Part shown: piece by piece, positions 1 to 12,085 of the stretch
Position numbering within the stretch: position 1 is the first letter of the stretch
Layout: each line of letters starts with the position of its first letter
Origin: Liolophura sinensis
Taxonomy: Eukaryota > Mollusca > Polyplacophora > Chitonida > Chitonidae
DNA length: 64,000 nt
Reading direction: 5' to 3'
NCBI RefSeq assembly: GCF_032854445.1
Contig: NC_088305.1
Location: forward strand, 30,588,628 to 30,652,627
Position numbers and translations under genes: made by a program
Notes under the pieces: generated by a model
The model's input: the letters and a program-made list of their open reading frames with translations, nothing else
What the model was told of the DNA's origin: nothing
Databases searched by the model: none

Positions 1-1930
1 TCGTTTTAAAATAAAGGGCAATATTGGGAGTATACTGCCATAGGCCAACGCCTCAGAGACAACAAAAAATCGAAATTGTCTACGTTTCTTCAAAGTGGAT
101 TCAGTCTGGTAAATGTGTGTCCATTACGTGTGAAGCTCTCAGTTAGCCTCTACGGTATCACGCTTCTGTACGGTATCACGGTTCTGCACGGTATCACGCT
201 TCAAAATATTTGCACATTACGACAGGAAAACACAGCAGTACCAGGAAAGTGAGCAACTAAAATCATTATCGTCACTCAGTGTTTTTAAAGTACTGATGTA
301 TGCAAGCTGTAATCGATTAAAATTCGTTCATCTTTTAATTTTAATTCTGTCTTGGACAAGAAACTGGGGTTGTTCTATAAAATATATTGTTTTTGTTAGA
401 TTTGTTTCTTTAAATTATCCATGTCATATGATTCAATTTCGCGTGCATTGACTTCGGACATCTTGAACGGAGAAAATAATGTGTTGTACACTTCGCCTGT
501 AAAGTACTTTCATATACGTTTCCAATGCACATTTAATGCTGAATTACATTATCATTTGGATTACTTGTTTCATCAACGTACAGCCTCCTAACGTCATCGG
601 ATTATGTAATCAAAATTGTGTCAACAGTGTCCATGCTTGCATGAACTTCTCCAGTTTCAGCTTTGTCTCCTTGCTATATCAGATCGATTGTCGTCATTTG
701 TCTGTAGGAAATGTTGAACAGCTTTGCACTAATACAGACCGTTGTAAACGACCAGTAACGTCAGGAAATCCTAGTTAGTTGAAGTAGTGGCCATTACAAA
801 CTGTTCTCTGAGGAGAAGCCTGACGCATTTCCCTCTGATGTGGTCCATTACCTAACCATGAGCAGGTTCATGTGAAGCTGACTGCTCGTTTCCGGGACCT
901 CTGGGATCATCGCAGACATGAGATGACAAGAGACTGAAAGTCTATATAATTTGGACTCCCTAGAGTCTCCACGTCGATTTCTAAATCTCCCTTGTTGATC
1001 ATTGTTCACTTGTCTTGTGTGCAGTGGAGATTCGCTTTGGGAAACGTGATGGGAAATTTGCATAAATTCGAAACGAATATGTTCCTGGGGCCGGTCATGC
1101 AAAGCTGTCACTAAGCTAAGTCAAGTGTTTTAAAATGGTGACGTTTCTGTTCACTATATGTTGTCATAGATGTTAAGCCAGGCGCAAGATGCGACTGTTT
1201 CGTTCGACGGGCCAATGTCTTCCTTCGGTGTCGTTCTCGATTGTGAGGAAAATTTTAAAACATAGCCAAAAGGTAATAGGTCTGATCCTGATGTTGGGAA
1301 TGTATTCACATTGCTTGCTGTAAAAACGCACTGTTTTAGTGGTGGTGTTTGAACGCTGAACAACAAAAACGATGTTATGTATACAGCCATAGTTAGCTCA
1401 ACATGTCGTCATCTCGTCTGTATCACGTTGTAGCATTTGAATGACAAGCACTAACAACTCTGACAAATGAGGATTTTGATTCTGAAGCACAACAAAAATA
1501 GGAACATCCAGCGAGCAAAAAAGCGTTTGTGTCATTTGAGCAAGAGGTCATAAGTTTGCGTAGAATTAAAAAAATATATCCTCTTATGGCCGTCATATCC
1601 TGGCGGGAAGATTCATGTTTCAAGATAATGCTCCAAAACAAGAGTATAATTTCCAAAAGATTGGCTGGACGCGCATATTGATTCATATAAATTTTAACTC
1701 CAAGGCTCTTTAACCTTCAGCTTAAAGCTTCCTAAAATATAAAAATCCAAGATTATTAATGGTAGTTTGTGATAAAAATAAACTATAAAGAATAACAACT
1801 CTTTGTGGATAAATATATAAATCCTGTTAACAAAGATGCACCAGAATAAGTAGTGTTATCATCACTGCCGTGTTAATGCCTTCAACAATAGTAAAAGGTC
1901 CAGGTTAGACAAACATTGTACGTATGACGA
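1..1930. other. No gene recognised
   Basis: AT-rich non-coding sequence. The only structure I can support is a short tandem repeat at 152-203, listed separately. Open frames here are short and without splice or domain support. Confidence 0.5.
152..203. repeat. 18-bp tandem repeat, ~3 units
   Basis: The unit acggtatcacgcttctgt starts at 152, 170 and 188 with single-base differences. Confidence 0.8.
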
Positions 1931-2840
1931 TGACTTGGCACGGTTTCATCCAGGTACGGCTGTTTTCATGATTGCGGCCTAACTTCGACCTTTTTATACT
2001 TGTTTAGTTCTTTGGTGCTTTGTGTTAAACATCGTTTTGGAAAACTGGAGTTCACTCCGTGATTCCATGATTCGATCACTTTTTGTTCTTGGTAGGGTTT
2101 CACTATATCTGTGTCTAAGCAGACTTAACTTTAAATAGAGTTGCTAGTAGAGTCAACCGATCCATGGTAAGAGGAGTAAAGAGTGAGTGACTAACTATTT
2201 CTTTATTTGATTGATTATTTACGCCGTACTCAGAAACCCACGATAATCCGCAGGTTGCTGATGGACCTTCCCACGAATAGCCGGAGAAGAAACCACCATA
2301 AGCTAGACTTGAACTCATAGCGACAGCATTGATGAGAGGCTCCTTGGTCATTGCGCCACGCGTGCTAACCCCTTCAGCCATGTGAGTGAATACGAAATTT
2401 CTAGACTGGGTTCAATTAGAAGAGGAGCTTTCGGAATATGATTAAGCTAAATTCACTGGCTTGCTTTCACCCAGGTACGGCTATTTCCATGCTGTGTCCT
2501 AAGTTTTTTGGTGGCTTGTGTTAAGCGTCGTTTTGGAAACAGAAACTGCGATTATTGGTTCGATTGCGGAAATTGGAATGTCTATGTCGACACATGGATT
2601 CACTCTTTCCTGCACCACAAGCCTTAATCTAACTGCTACTATACTGATTCGATCCCTTTTTTTGCTCTTGGTTGGTTTTGACTATATCTGTGTCTACGGG
2701 CATAGCTTTTAAACACTCGAACATTGAGTAGAGTCAACCGTTCCATGGTAACAATGATAAAGAAGACTAAGAAACTTATAGATTGGGTCCAATTAGAAAA
2801 GGAACCTTTGGAATATGGTAAGGTTAAAACGATTGAGGGG
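1930..2840 (+). repeat. Local tandem duplication (two units)
   Basis: Unit 1 (about 1930-2460) and unit 2 (about 2465-2840) share blocks in the same order: an 'aggtacggct' block, a 'tttgtgttaaacatcgtttt'-like R1 block, 'gactatatctgtgtct', 'agagtcaacc..tccatggtaa' and 'ttggtccaattagaa'-like sequence. Unit 1 is longer because a SINE sits inside it. The R1 block belongs to the dispersed R1 family described at 7165-7575. Confidence 0.75.
2191..2381 (-). mobile_element. SINE-A copy with 8-bp target-site duplication
   Basis: Minus-strand copy of the most abundant SINE. It reads from a 'tttatttgattgattattta' tail through the body (cgccgtactc, ccgcaggttgctg, ccttcccacg) to the tRNA-like head near 2340-2375. 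GTGAGTGA flanks it on both sides (2183-2190 and 2382-2389), a clean target-site duplication. The matching site in the neighbouring duplicate unit (about 2750-2775) lacks it. Confidence 0.8.
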
Positions 2841-3559
2841 AGACACTCAATACGGCAGTTTAATAAAAACGTCAATTTTCGTCCATACCATGACCTCTTC
2901 TCACCATATTGGATCCAGAGACATCCGGTTTTTAACACACAGCCTTCCAGATTTAATCATTCAAAATGCACATACAAATAGAGCTATGAATGCATTCACC
3001 GAATGGACATTGAAACGAACTATTTAAGGCAAAAATATGGATGTGACGTCATTGACGTCAGGAAGGACCATCGTAGAATGTTATGTTTTGAAAGTATATT
3101 ACTGGATCTAAAACATTCTAAAAAATAATCATATTAAATAAAACTATTTTCCGGACAGCGTTTTTCATCTGATATATACTTTATTAAGTGTTTTTTTTTG
3201 CCTTTAAACTTCAGGTGGTGGATCCAGCACACCTGTTTTTCCAAAGCGATACTGTGGAAAGGTCTTCGGTGTGAAGCCCATTACGAGCTGTCAGTGTTCC
3301 GTGACACAATTACCTACCTGACTCTGTTGTAATCATAGCCTAAGTTGGCAGAATCTAGTCTGAAATATCCCCTATCTACGACAAAGAATAGAAACATTTT
3401 GACAGTATATCCAGGATCGGGGAACTATTGATCCAAGGTGGAGCGGCTTCCAGGCCTGTGTGACATGTTGTAATGTGATCTGTTTATTAGCTGGTTAACA
3501 AAGCCTCATTGGTAGGTCACGGTGACCTTAAATGGCCCAACTGACTTCGCAACTGACAC

Positions 3560-3908
3560 GGGCTCTTGTCTTCACGTCGGGCATTGGAATATATGCAAGA
3601 TGATAACTGGGTTTTGTCTTCATGTCCAACAATGCAATATGTGCCACATCATAACTGGCAAGGGGTTTTGTCTTCACGTCTAGCACTGGAATATGAGCCA
3701 GATGACAACATCAATTCAGTCACATTATACTCACACCGAGTCACTCAGTTCGGTTTCCTTGCTCTAAACTCTCAATGCTGAGCACCAAACACGTTAGCAA
3801 CAAGTACTATTTTTAAAGTCATTGGTATGACCCGATAAGGGTTTGATCCCGGGTCTTCCGTTTTCGAGGTGCTTGCTCTAACTATCAGGCCACCGAAGCG
3901 ATCCCTAT
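3560..3908 (-). mobile_element. SINE-B copy with internal tandem duplication
   Basis: On the minus strand the tRNA-like head lies at about 3835-3908: A-box-like tggcctgatagttagagca and B-box-like gggatcaaaccc. The body that follows matches the copies at 52.6 and 57.7 kb (gcattgagagtttagagcaa, and similar). The distal part (about 3564-3712) is a roughly 50-bp block repeated three times, marked by 'ttttgtcttca' starting near 3564, 3612 and 3666. The usual CATA tail is missing. Confidence 0.65.
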
Positions 3909-3909
3909 T

Positions 3910-5285
3910 TATGTGTGATCTGGGTATGTATGTGAGCTAACTGCCTCTGCTAACAGCCTCTGCTAACAGCAGAAAACCAGGTCCGATCTATAGTATTATG
4001 TAACAAAGATTGCCGGTCAGTGACTTACGCTCTCTCTAATCGATATTTGATTCTCTCCGACACCTTGATAATCAGCAGCCAATTGTGCCACGAAGCTTTG
4101 ACCTGCATATCAGACAAGTGATGAGGAAGGCAAATTACATAAGCAAGAAACGTATGCGACTTTAATGACATTAATGGAGGATCTCGTGGTTAATAAGCTT
4201 TCAGTTCATTAGCTTTATGTCCAGTGGAACCTTTTCATACAAGCAGTCAGACAGGAATATCCATCGCCAGCGACATGTTTTCGTTTGTTTGTTTTTTTTT
4301 TACTGCGCCCCGTTTCTTCACCTGACAGTGTGCTATTTACTCCTACTGTTATACAAACGGTCTTCCATGAAGGTGCTAATCATGCCGACACCGGGTCGTA
4401 GATAAGTGATTAGGATGCTCGTTGCAGCTTGTCAAAGAATTGCAGTTCGCATGAGAGGTCCATCGATCTATTCATATCACCCGTACAAACGATATGAAAA
4501 GATTTCATAATTCTGAGAAGAATAAAAATCATAGTAGTTCATTAAGACAATTCGAGAGAAGGGTAAAGCGACCATCTGTGTTTGTGGAAAAACAAGAGGG
4601 AAGTAGGCTTACGACTAATTAATACCAACCCACCTCATCATATCAAGTATATATTTGTTAGAAATGTTAAGTCCATCGTTACGAAAAAAGGCGGATTCTG
4701 AAGACGATCCAGGTTTATTTGGGTGTAATCCATGAAAAACAGCCTCGAAAGCGCATTTTGAAAACGGCTACAAAGGCTTTCAAAACTGATGTACCCGTAG
4801 ACTTTACAAGGAAAAAATACTGTTAAGCCACACTTCTGGAATATTCCTCATTTTGGTTTTAAGCCTGTTGACATTTTGACATCAGGCGTGAATTTATGCT
4901 CAAAGATTCCGGACAGGCCACCGTAATCTGTTACAAAAAATTTCAGAAGAAGTTTTAGATAGCTGTTTGTTGTGTCCTTAGACGAAGGCTTGTGCAAATT
5001 GTTTTCGGTTTTTGAAGCACGAAAATTGATTATGTCCCTCGTCATCAGACACTGGTGTAAATGTCAATCTGTCGTACACTTTCGTCCCTAATATTTCGAA
5101 ATCAACGTAGCTGTTTCCAATAATTGTTAATTTTACTGCACTATTTCAGATTCCAGAGAATTGTTCTTAACGCTTACTACTTTATTTTGATTGTTTAAAC
5201 AACAGCCTGATCAGCCAATAAAATGTCATGTGGTTTGATCTGTTTCTACGATGTTGAGAAAATGACTTTTTGATTTTTCATGACA
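3910..5285. other. No gene recognised
   Basis: Low-complexity and AT-rich sequence. There is a short 'ctgctaacagc' duplication near 3950-3972. No exon with convincing splice sites was seen. Confidence 0.45.
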
Positions 5286-5289
5286 GCTG

Positions 5290-6130
5290 ATCAGTGTTTA
5301 TGTTGATTACCTTACAGAGCGAACGATCAATCGTTCGTTTGCCGTCTTTTTACAGGCTGTCGTAATTTTATACTTGTGTGGTTATTTAATTTTTCACTTA
5401 AGACACATCCACATAACATGATTAATCTGTATGAGTACAGCATAGAGAGTAAAACGAGGGCAACGACCACAGTGCGATAGACGTACAGGATAGAGAGTAA
5501 AACCAGAGCAGTGAAGACAATGTGATAGATGTACAGGATAGAGAGTAAAACCAGAACAGTGAGGGCAGTGTGATAGACGTATACAAATAAGAGAGCAAAA
5601 CCAGAGCAGCGACAGCAGTGTGATAGAGGTATAGAGCATAGAGAGCAAAACCAGAGCAGCGACGGCAGTGTGAAAGACGTACAGCACAGAGAGTAAAACC
5701 AGAGCAGCGAAGACAGTGCGATAGATGTACAGCATAGAGAGTAAAACCAGAGCAGCGACGGCAGTGTGATAGACGTATACAACATATAGAGAAAAACCAG
5801 AGCAGCGACGGCAGTGTGATAGACATACAGCATAGAGAGTAAAACCAGAGTAGCGAAGACAGTGAGATAGACGTGCAGCATAGAGAGCAAAACCAGAGCA
5901 GCGATGACAGTGCGATAGACGTGCAGCATAGAGAGTAAAACCAGAGCAGCGACGGCAGTGCTATAGCTGTCAAACATAACCGGTGAAATAGGGTCTCTTG
6001 TCAGTTAACCTAAGTTAGGGTTTTATTCTAACTATTCATGTAAATGCTTAAATAGTAGCAAATTACACGCCTCTTAGAATCGTGGCATAAGCAGAATTAA
6101 GTCAAAAAGTGGCATGCGATCTGCCATCAT
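5290..6130 (+). repeat. R2 interspersed repeat, copy with amplified 48-bp monomer
   Basis: The part after the array (about 5945-6130) aligns by eye with copies at 33.0, 61.2, 17.9 and 27.4 kb. Shared blocks include ggtgaaatagggtctctt, gttttattctaac, ttcatgtaaatgc, agtagcaaattacac and aagcagaattaag. The 48-bp monomer array at 5437-5970 lies inside this element. The 28-bp monomer found farther 3' in other copies is absent here. Confidence 0.7.
5437..5970. repeat. 48-bp minisatellite, ~11 units
   Basis: The unit contains cagcatagagagtaaaacc, agagcagcgacggcagtg and tgatagacgta, with scattered substitutions. Because 48 is a multiple of three, the minus strand stays open for up to 216 codons in several frames. 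The resulting Leu/Ser/Cys-rich repeats look like a by-product, not a protein. Confidence 0.9.
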
Positions 6131-6519
6131 ACTGTGTTACATACAGTCGTCTATTATCACATATATAAAGTTATCACTTTTTCCGGTTTCCTCCCACAAT
6201 AAAGCTTCCGCCGTCGTATAAGTAAAACATTCTTGAAAAAAACTAATCAAATAAATAAATTAATATCATTTCATTTTGTCATGGCATCAGAACAAATCAT
6301 CCAATTCACTTATTGTTATGGGCCTTGCATGAAATTTGATCTGACAAGGAGTCCATTTGCGGTTTCAGTCAGCACTTAGTTGGTGTCACGTTATTAATAA
6401 ATACTCTTAGGTGCGGATTTTCTTCTTCAATTTTTCTAACGTTGCTGCATCACCTGCTTAAAAAAAACCTTTGGACGCAGAAAGATCTATAGCTCTACCC
6501 TGACAACGTTGTTCCGCTG

Positions 6520-6625
6520 CAGGAAATGGCGATGTTATCAAGGCTGAAATCGTGATCTCAGGACACTTTAGGCACCACGTCAGTCCGCCTTCGTCGTCGA
6601 CTGACTTCAATAATAGTCTCGCTTC
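6520..6625 (-). repeat. R3 repeat, one of an inverted pair
   Basis: The sequence from gatctcaggacactttaggc to aataatagtctcgcttct is the reverse complement of about 9345-9440, with roughly 15-25% mismatch by eye. Both copies could be remnants of one dispersed element. Confidence 0.65.
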
Positions 6626-6761
6626 TACGGTCATTCTGATCTGCTGAAAGCGTGATAGAGGAAAGAGCAATAAATGTGTGTTCTTGTTCATCTATCTTGA
6701 TAATATATGATAAAACAGAAAACGCATTGTCAGATGACAGCCACTTCCTCTGCATGTGACG

Positions 6762-6836
6762 CCCCCCCCCCCATAAAAACAAAAAAAAAAAACAAAAAAA
6801 CAAAACAAAAAAAAAAAAAAACAAAAAAAAAAACCC
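6762..6836. repeat. Poly-C / A-rich low-complexity tract
   Basis: A run of C is followed by long A-rich sequence broken by single C residues. Confidence 0.9.
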
Positions 6837-7164
6837 ATAGCTAACAACTGCTAGCTTTGAACAATCCATACATAGCAAAACCTGTGAAAGATATATATTA
6901 TACCCACCTTCGCTGGAAACCAGAGACTCTTAAATGGACCTGTATTTGTACAAAGACCAAAACGGTTTCTGTCTCACAGACTGTAAGACAATAAGAATAG
7001 TTTTAATCTTGACCTTGTAAACTATCTTTACTTGGATACCAGTATCCCAAAGGGTCCTGCATATGGCGTTTACATATCTCGCCGTGTACCATTTGTCAGA
7101 CCCTATGTGTTATGTGGCGATTTTAATCAACATTTCAAGTTAAACGCCTTTTCTAAGTTTTGAA

Positions 7165-7575
7165 GTTTTTAAGCAATGAGCTTAATTCTCTTGTAAGTAA
7201 ATATAGACAAAGTATCCAGAATCTTTCACTTCTGTGTAGGGAAGATATATTCATCGTGTTGAATTCCATCGCCACGTTGGATATATGAACAGTTACAACC
7301 ACAGCGCAAATGAGATAAGTATTTATATTCTAGCATGGTACACGGTTTTAATACTGATTTCACTCATTCGACTTGAACATTACTTGCGTCTTTGTCATAT
7401 CATTGAAAACTGCTGACTGCTTCACTTTGCATGATTCCACCCTAATTCTGTGCTTTATGTACTTTATTGCCTTGGTGGTTTGTGTTAGACGTCGTTTTGG
7501 GAAATGGACCTAGAACGTCCATCCTGACTGACGGATGGCATACGAACGGCTGTTTCGACGCATAGATTTAAATCA
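7165..7575 (+). repeat. R1 dispersed repeat, long copy
   Basis: Blocks in order: gcaatgagcttaattctctt, tatattcatcgtgttgaa, cacgttggatatatgaacag, gcaaatgagata, 'tggtacacg', 'ttgaaaactgctgactgctt', then ggtggtttgtgttagacgtc and 'ctagaacgtcc'. The same order recurs at 59.6-60.1 kb and 42.4-42.8 kb, and in reverse at 14.5, 45.8 and 47.9 kb. No coding capacity is visible. The family is unidentified and probably a non-autonomous transposon. Confidence 0.75.
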
Positions 7576-7699
7576 TGACAAAAGCTGAAATGGTGAAGAT
7601 AGCTAATATGTGGCATACATGCGCAGCGGGGATGACGGGTCGTGGCAGTGAGAGGGCACAATGATATGAGTTTAAAACAAACACTAATTTCTGTCTGCA

Positions 7700-9340
7700 T
7701 GTATTTTAACGATATTCCTGATTCCGGAACTTTTTACGGTTTATCTTCTTGTAATTATCAAGACACTCTCTGAACACAGATATAACCGCTGGTGCCTTCT
7801 GAGTTTTGCTGACTAAGTGGTATGAACTGCTACAATCAAGACCGGTAACCTTTCACTAGCTTTACTATGCGTGGTGCCGTCCAACCTGTAATTGATTGGC
7901 GTTGTACAGGTGAAATATTCTTGTGTATGACAAAAGATAAAATCAACAACTATTCACTCAGTTATACAGGATTGCAATTCTATAGTCCTACATTCACCTT
8001 AATGCATACAATGAGCAAAAAGCTATGTAAAGTTTAGCTCATAAATCGATTTTTCGCTCCTGCATTAGCTCTGAGAGCGGATGATGTCATTTTCAAATGA
8101 GGAATCAGCTTGTTGAATAAGGCAAAAGAGACATCAACATTTCACTTACTAACGGCATGATTCCCTTCTCATTTCTATTGTGAAAAACATTGTTTGGAGC
8201 ATTAACCCATTAATTCCACAATCCACAGCTACCTCACACTGCAACTGTAAAATGCTTCCACCAGTTGGAGAACACCACAATGTGTAAGCTAAATAAAAGT
8301 TTTCCCATTTACGACAGACCCGCAGAAAGCTAAACGAGGATCGGGACATTTTGTGTTCAAATTGTTTAATTAGACAGCACAAAGTTCTCTGCTCATGTTT
8401 CTCCCTGTTTGGTGGGGCAGAGTGAGGGTAGACTTGTTGTGGTACATTCTTTCCCATGTCGTTTCCGTGCAGGGAGCTCCACTTAGTTCTAGACAACAGT
8501 CCTGGTTTGGCTGGCTTTGTTTGGGTGAGCTCTCCCTGGTCAGTGCCCCTGTATAAGCTCAGGTGTTGTGTTTTCTGTTCAGATTGTTTTCCATCGGCAC
8601 TTGACTATCGGTGTTACGATTTTACCGGTACTTTCTGCTCTCCCTCCCCCCCCCCCTCCCCCCCCCCCCACCTCTCTCTCTCTCTCTTGGGAGAGTTATA
8701 CGAGAGGATTTTGGTGGTTGGTTTGGCCGGACGTGTGGATATGTTTTTTTCGTGCTAGACTGTGTTGTTTTTTAGTGTTTAAGTCTGGCTTATCGCATAT
8801 GGTTAATTTATCAGATTGTTTATTGCATTTGTTTGTATCACTGCGGGAACAATTTGGTCGAATTTGTACTCTATCTACTTTCCCGGCTTGGTGTAATTAG
8901 TCTTCATAATTGTGTTCATTATACTCGTTTTGAGTGTTTGTTTGGATGACCTTGTGTAAGCGTGTATTAGGATGACAAAGGGACTGCAATCATCGTCAAC
9001 GAGTACACAGATACAGATACCCTTCTTTGTCTTCATTCTTCACACGAACATTATATCTATATCGACGACAATGTTCAGATGTGCAGACCATTTACACAGA
9101 TCAGAATGGATTTCCAACTACCTAATACAAATATCATCCAGATCGATGACTGCAGTACCCCAGCCTAGGAACCGTTCCCGTGTCCTGTTTAACTATAGTA
9201 TATCCCACAATACAACATCAACTTGCTCCTCCATTCCAGCAATAATACTTACGCATGTTTACCAGGTACACTGGTTAAGCAATCGTCTAAAACCTTGAAC
9301 TAGAGCAATATTTAAGAAATTATTTCATATTCGTCGTTTC
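7700..9340. other. No gene recognised; one pyrimidine tract
   Basis: Unique-looking sequence with short open frames only. At 8641-8690 a C-run passes into a CT repeat. Confidence 0.45.
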
Positions 9341-9344
9341 CACA

Positions 9345-9440
9345 TCTGCAGCTTAGTAGCAAGACTATTATTGGAGTCGGTCGCCGACGAAGGTGGACTA
9401 ACGTGGTGCCTAAAGCGTCCTGAGATCGGATTTAATTCAG
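9345..9440 (+). repeat. R3 repeat, second copy
   Basis: Contains gcaagactattattggagtc, gacgaaggtggactaacgtg and cctaaagcgtcctgagatc, the inverted counterpart of 6520-6625. Confidence 0.65.
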
Positions 9441-9671
9441 CAGAGCCAAGGGGATCCTACACATCATTTCACAAACGAGTTCATGAATTTGGCAAAATGA
9501 GAAACGTTTAGAAGAGCTGGCGAATAGGTCCAGATTCTCAATGATTTTAAATTACTGTTGTTTTCTGGAAATGTCTACCTCAGTAGATTTTGCCAATTAA
9601 AGATCGGACGTTATCTCCAAGACAAACAGTCGGAGATTGAGGGATGTAACTGTATGTGATCCAAGGAATAT

Positions 9672-9673
<2 letters not shown>

Positions 9674-9762
<89 letters not shown>
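9674..9762. repeat. (AT)n microsatellite
   Basis: About 44 AT dinucleotides without interruption. Confidence 0.97.
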
Positions 9763-9766
<4 letters not shown>

Positions 9767-9899
9767 CGGTTCAGAGTTGAAGCAGGTATTCCTTGAAAAA
9801 AACACTCGAGTGATAAAGTGGAATGGCTATGCATACACTCGAATGGTATGTTTCCGGGAAAAAATATCTGTATCACAAATTCTAAATAGTATTCCATAA

Positions 9900-10870
9900 A
9901 GTTAGTTCATCAAGGGCAAATGTCGGAATTAAGAGGAACACTCTTATGTTTTCATTGGTATGAGAACTGCAATTCTCCTAAACTAGGCGTGGAGGCGTTT
10001 TAGCACAATTTAAAATGTGGAACGGTGTCAAACACGAAGCCATATTGAAGTCACGCTTTGATTATAAATACTTACACCCAGAGCAAACTGCTTTTAAGAA
10101 ATTTAAAACAAATTCAATATTGACAAAGTTAAGAAAATGTATTTACAGTTGCCTGCTGTCACTGTCAGAAATTCAATTATTAAATAGCAAATAGCGTGAA
10201 CATTAGAAAAAAGACAAGTGTCAGTTGCTGTCGTCATTAAACGGTCCGCTGATAAAACCCTACAGACTTACCTATTCTCCATGCACAACTAACTACGCTT
10301 ACTTGGAATCTTAAAGTTAGTCTTTAATACGAGTTAATTATATGTAAAAGCCACACAAGTTACACTATATTTTTTGCATTGCATCTCTACTACTATTCAG
10401 CAGCATGTACATGACTCACAAATGTTAGTCGCTGTCCGTGGTGGATTAGTGACAATATGTCGCACCAGGAACGCACACAGCTGCCCCGTCCCATACGTAT
10501 AAACATAGATGCATTCATCTACTGGCACATGGCTTATATACAACAGAAATATAGATCACAGAAATATCACAGATATGTTGTTGTTGAACAACGGCAAATA
10601 CGCTCCTCACACAGTTCTTCTTGCATCTGTAAACTGATTAATCATAATGTCACGGTGACAGTCCACTTAATCCTCCAGCTATGGCGCTGCTGTCCCAAAA
10701 AATCTGTGACAGGAACATCGGTACGCACCACTTTGTCTTCTGTGTTATCAAACACATGCACACATTCGTAAGAAGTTGTATTCATAAAAACTCGCTTTCA
10801 AAGATCCCTGATATTGCCACAGAGATTCTTTGAGAAAATGTCATTATAGCACTTCAATGTTAGAGTTCCT
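9900..10870. other. Non-coding region 3' of the Ly6-like gene
   Basis: Nothing recognisable as an exon. On the minus strand this is where the 3' untranslated region of the Ly6-like gene should lie. No AATAAA was noticed close to the stop codon; an ATTAAA on the minus strand occurs near 10322. Confidence 0.4.
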
Positions 10871-10878
10871 CATTCTTA

Positions 10879-11139
10879 TCATCCATGTGCAAACGTTCTT
10901 GCATATTGGACCAGCCAATATGGCGTCAAGATTGATCCCAAGAAAAACTGCCATGTAGACTCGAACCGTGCTCCGCCATTGCAGAAATCAGAGTCTTGGC
11001 AACAATGTCTCGTGACGCATCCTCGTTTTGAAAGCGTACAGTTATGGGAGTTGTCTTTGTCGGTACATCGACTAGAACAGCTCCTGACGATTGAGATGGG
11101 ATTTGTGGTGTTGTTGAAGCGATCAGAATAAATAACTTT
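10879..11139 (-). CDS. Ly6/uPAR three-finger protein, last coding exon
   Basis: The exon begins after a polypyrimidine tract and CAG (ttttctctcttcag, intron end at 11140) and runs 86 codons to TGA at 10879-10881. It encodes the second half of a Ly6/uPAR domain: KVIYSDRFNN, then the cysteine-rich stretch SCSSRCTDKDNSHNC, and the family hallmark CCQDSDFCN, where two adjacent cysteines are followed by a final Cys-Asn. It joins in phase 0 to the exon at 11639-11751, giving twelve cysteines in the mature part against the usual ten. The CxK and RSC spacing recalls the quiver/sleepless branch of the superfamily. The C-terminal 32 residues are only moderately hydrophobic, so a GPI anchor is uncertain. 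Members are extracellular ligands or ion-channel and receptor modulators; the role here is unknown. Confidence 0.75.
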   Translation of the reverse strand, partial: KVIYSDRFNNTTNPISIVRSCSSRCTDKDNSHNCTLSKRGCVTRHCCQDSDFCNGGARFESTWQFFLGSILTPYWLVQYARTFAHG

Positions 11140-11638
11140 CTGAAGAGAGAAAACAAATTATGTGTAAAACGCACTGAGCATTATAGCATCGGAGAAAAAG
11201 TACTTAATCAATTGTCAATGTATACAATCTATTAAAGAGTGGGAAAAACTCTATAAAAATAATTTGTACATGCTGCATTATGGATAATCCAGTTTTTGAC
11301 GCCTTCAAGTCTGGCGTCCTGGCGAAATGGGCCACTGAGAGGAGTTGTACGAAATACATAATTAACACAGATTTAATGCATCATTGGACAGTTTAAAGAG
11401 TGACTGACCATCAGTATATCAATTCTACTTAAGTTATTACTACCAGCAATCTAACGCATTAACATGACACAGTTAACATGAAAGGATCGTTCTGCTACTT
11501 TACGAATCAATAAGACGTACATGTACATGTGTGAGGGAAAAAAACTATCAGTCTATCTGGAAACGAAGCTAATGAAGCCATAGGCCAACCAAACAACACC
11601 ACGAACGATTCATCAAGAAACCAACCACTAACTGTTAC

Positions 11639-11751
11639 CTGACAGTAGCTTCCGGGTAAACATTCCTTCTGAGTGGCTTTGTAGTTCTCCGACGGGTCTA
11701 AGTAACAGTTGTCTGCTATACACTGCCAGCATCTCAGTCCAACCACACTGT
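11639..11751 (-). CDS. Ly6/uPAR three-finger protein, middle exon
   Basis: This 113-bp exon has a good acceptor (ctgtgttcttgcag, intron end at 11752) and a donor CAG|GTAACA. It encodes 37 whole codons starting two bases in. Residues SVVGLRCWQCIADNC open the Ly6/uPAR domain with the classic LxCxxC start, and LPGSYCQ ends the exon. Five of the domain's cysteines are here. The phase-1 start fits a preceding signal-peptide exon, and the phase-0 end fits the exon at 10879-11139, 499 bp away. A SINE-A copy (11862-12085) sits just upstream in the intron. The domain assignment rests on cysteine spacing and the CC..D.CN end in the next exon. Confidence 0.78.
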
Positions 11752-11861
11752 CTGCAAGAACACAGACATAATGAACAGAATACATGTCGCTGTAATTTGT
11801 CTGTGAATATACGTATATATGAAAGTTCTTCATGCTTAATCATAATGTATATTTATACGTG

Positions 11862-12085
11862 CGGGGGCGTTCGTGGATCAGTTGGTAGCGCAGCGTAATG
11901 ACCCAGGAGCCTCTCACCCATGTAGTCGCTGTGAGTTCTGCTCATGCTGACTTCCTCTACTGTACGTGGGAAGGTCTTCCAGTAACCTGCGGATGGTCGT
12001 GGGTTTCCCCAGGGCTCTGCCCGGTTTCCTCCCCCCATAATGCTGGCCGCGTAAAACACTAATCAAATAAATAAATAATAAAATA
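11862..12085 (+). mobile_element. SINE-A copy
   Basis: The tRNA-like head 'cgtggatcagttggtagcgc' is followed by 'gcgtaatgacccaggagcct', a degenerate B box near gtgagttctgctc, and the body (gtacgtgggaaggtcttcc, gggctctgcccggtttcctc). A shortened 3' end lacks the 'gtataagtgaaatattc' block, then an AATAAATAAA tail. It lies inside the large intron of the Ly6-like gene. Confidence 0.85.

Noticed and set aside
5327-5977. 216-codon hydrophobic minus-strand open frame that looks like a membrane protein
   Set aside because: Several frames are open through the same 48-bp array; the apparent membrane segments are one repeated unit.
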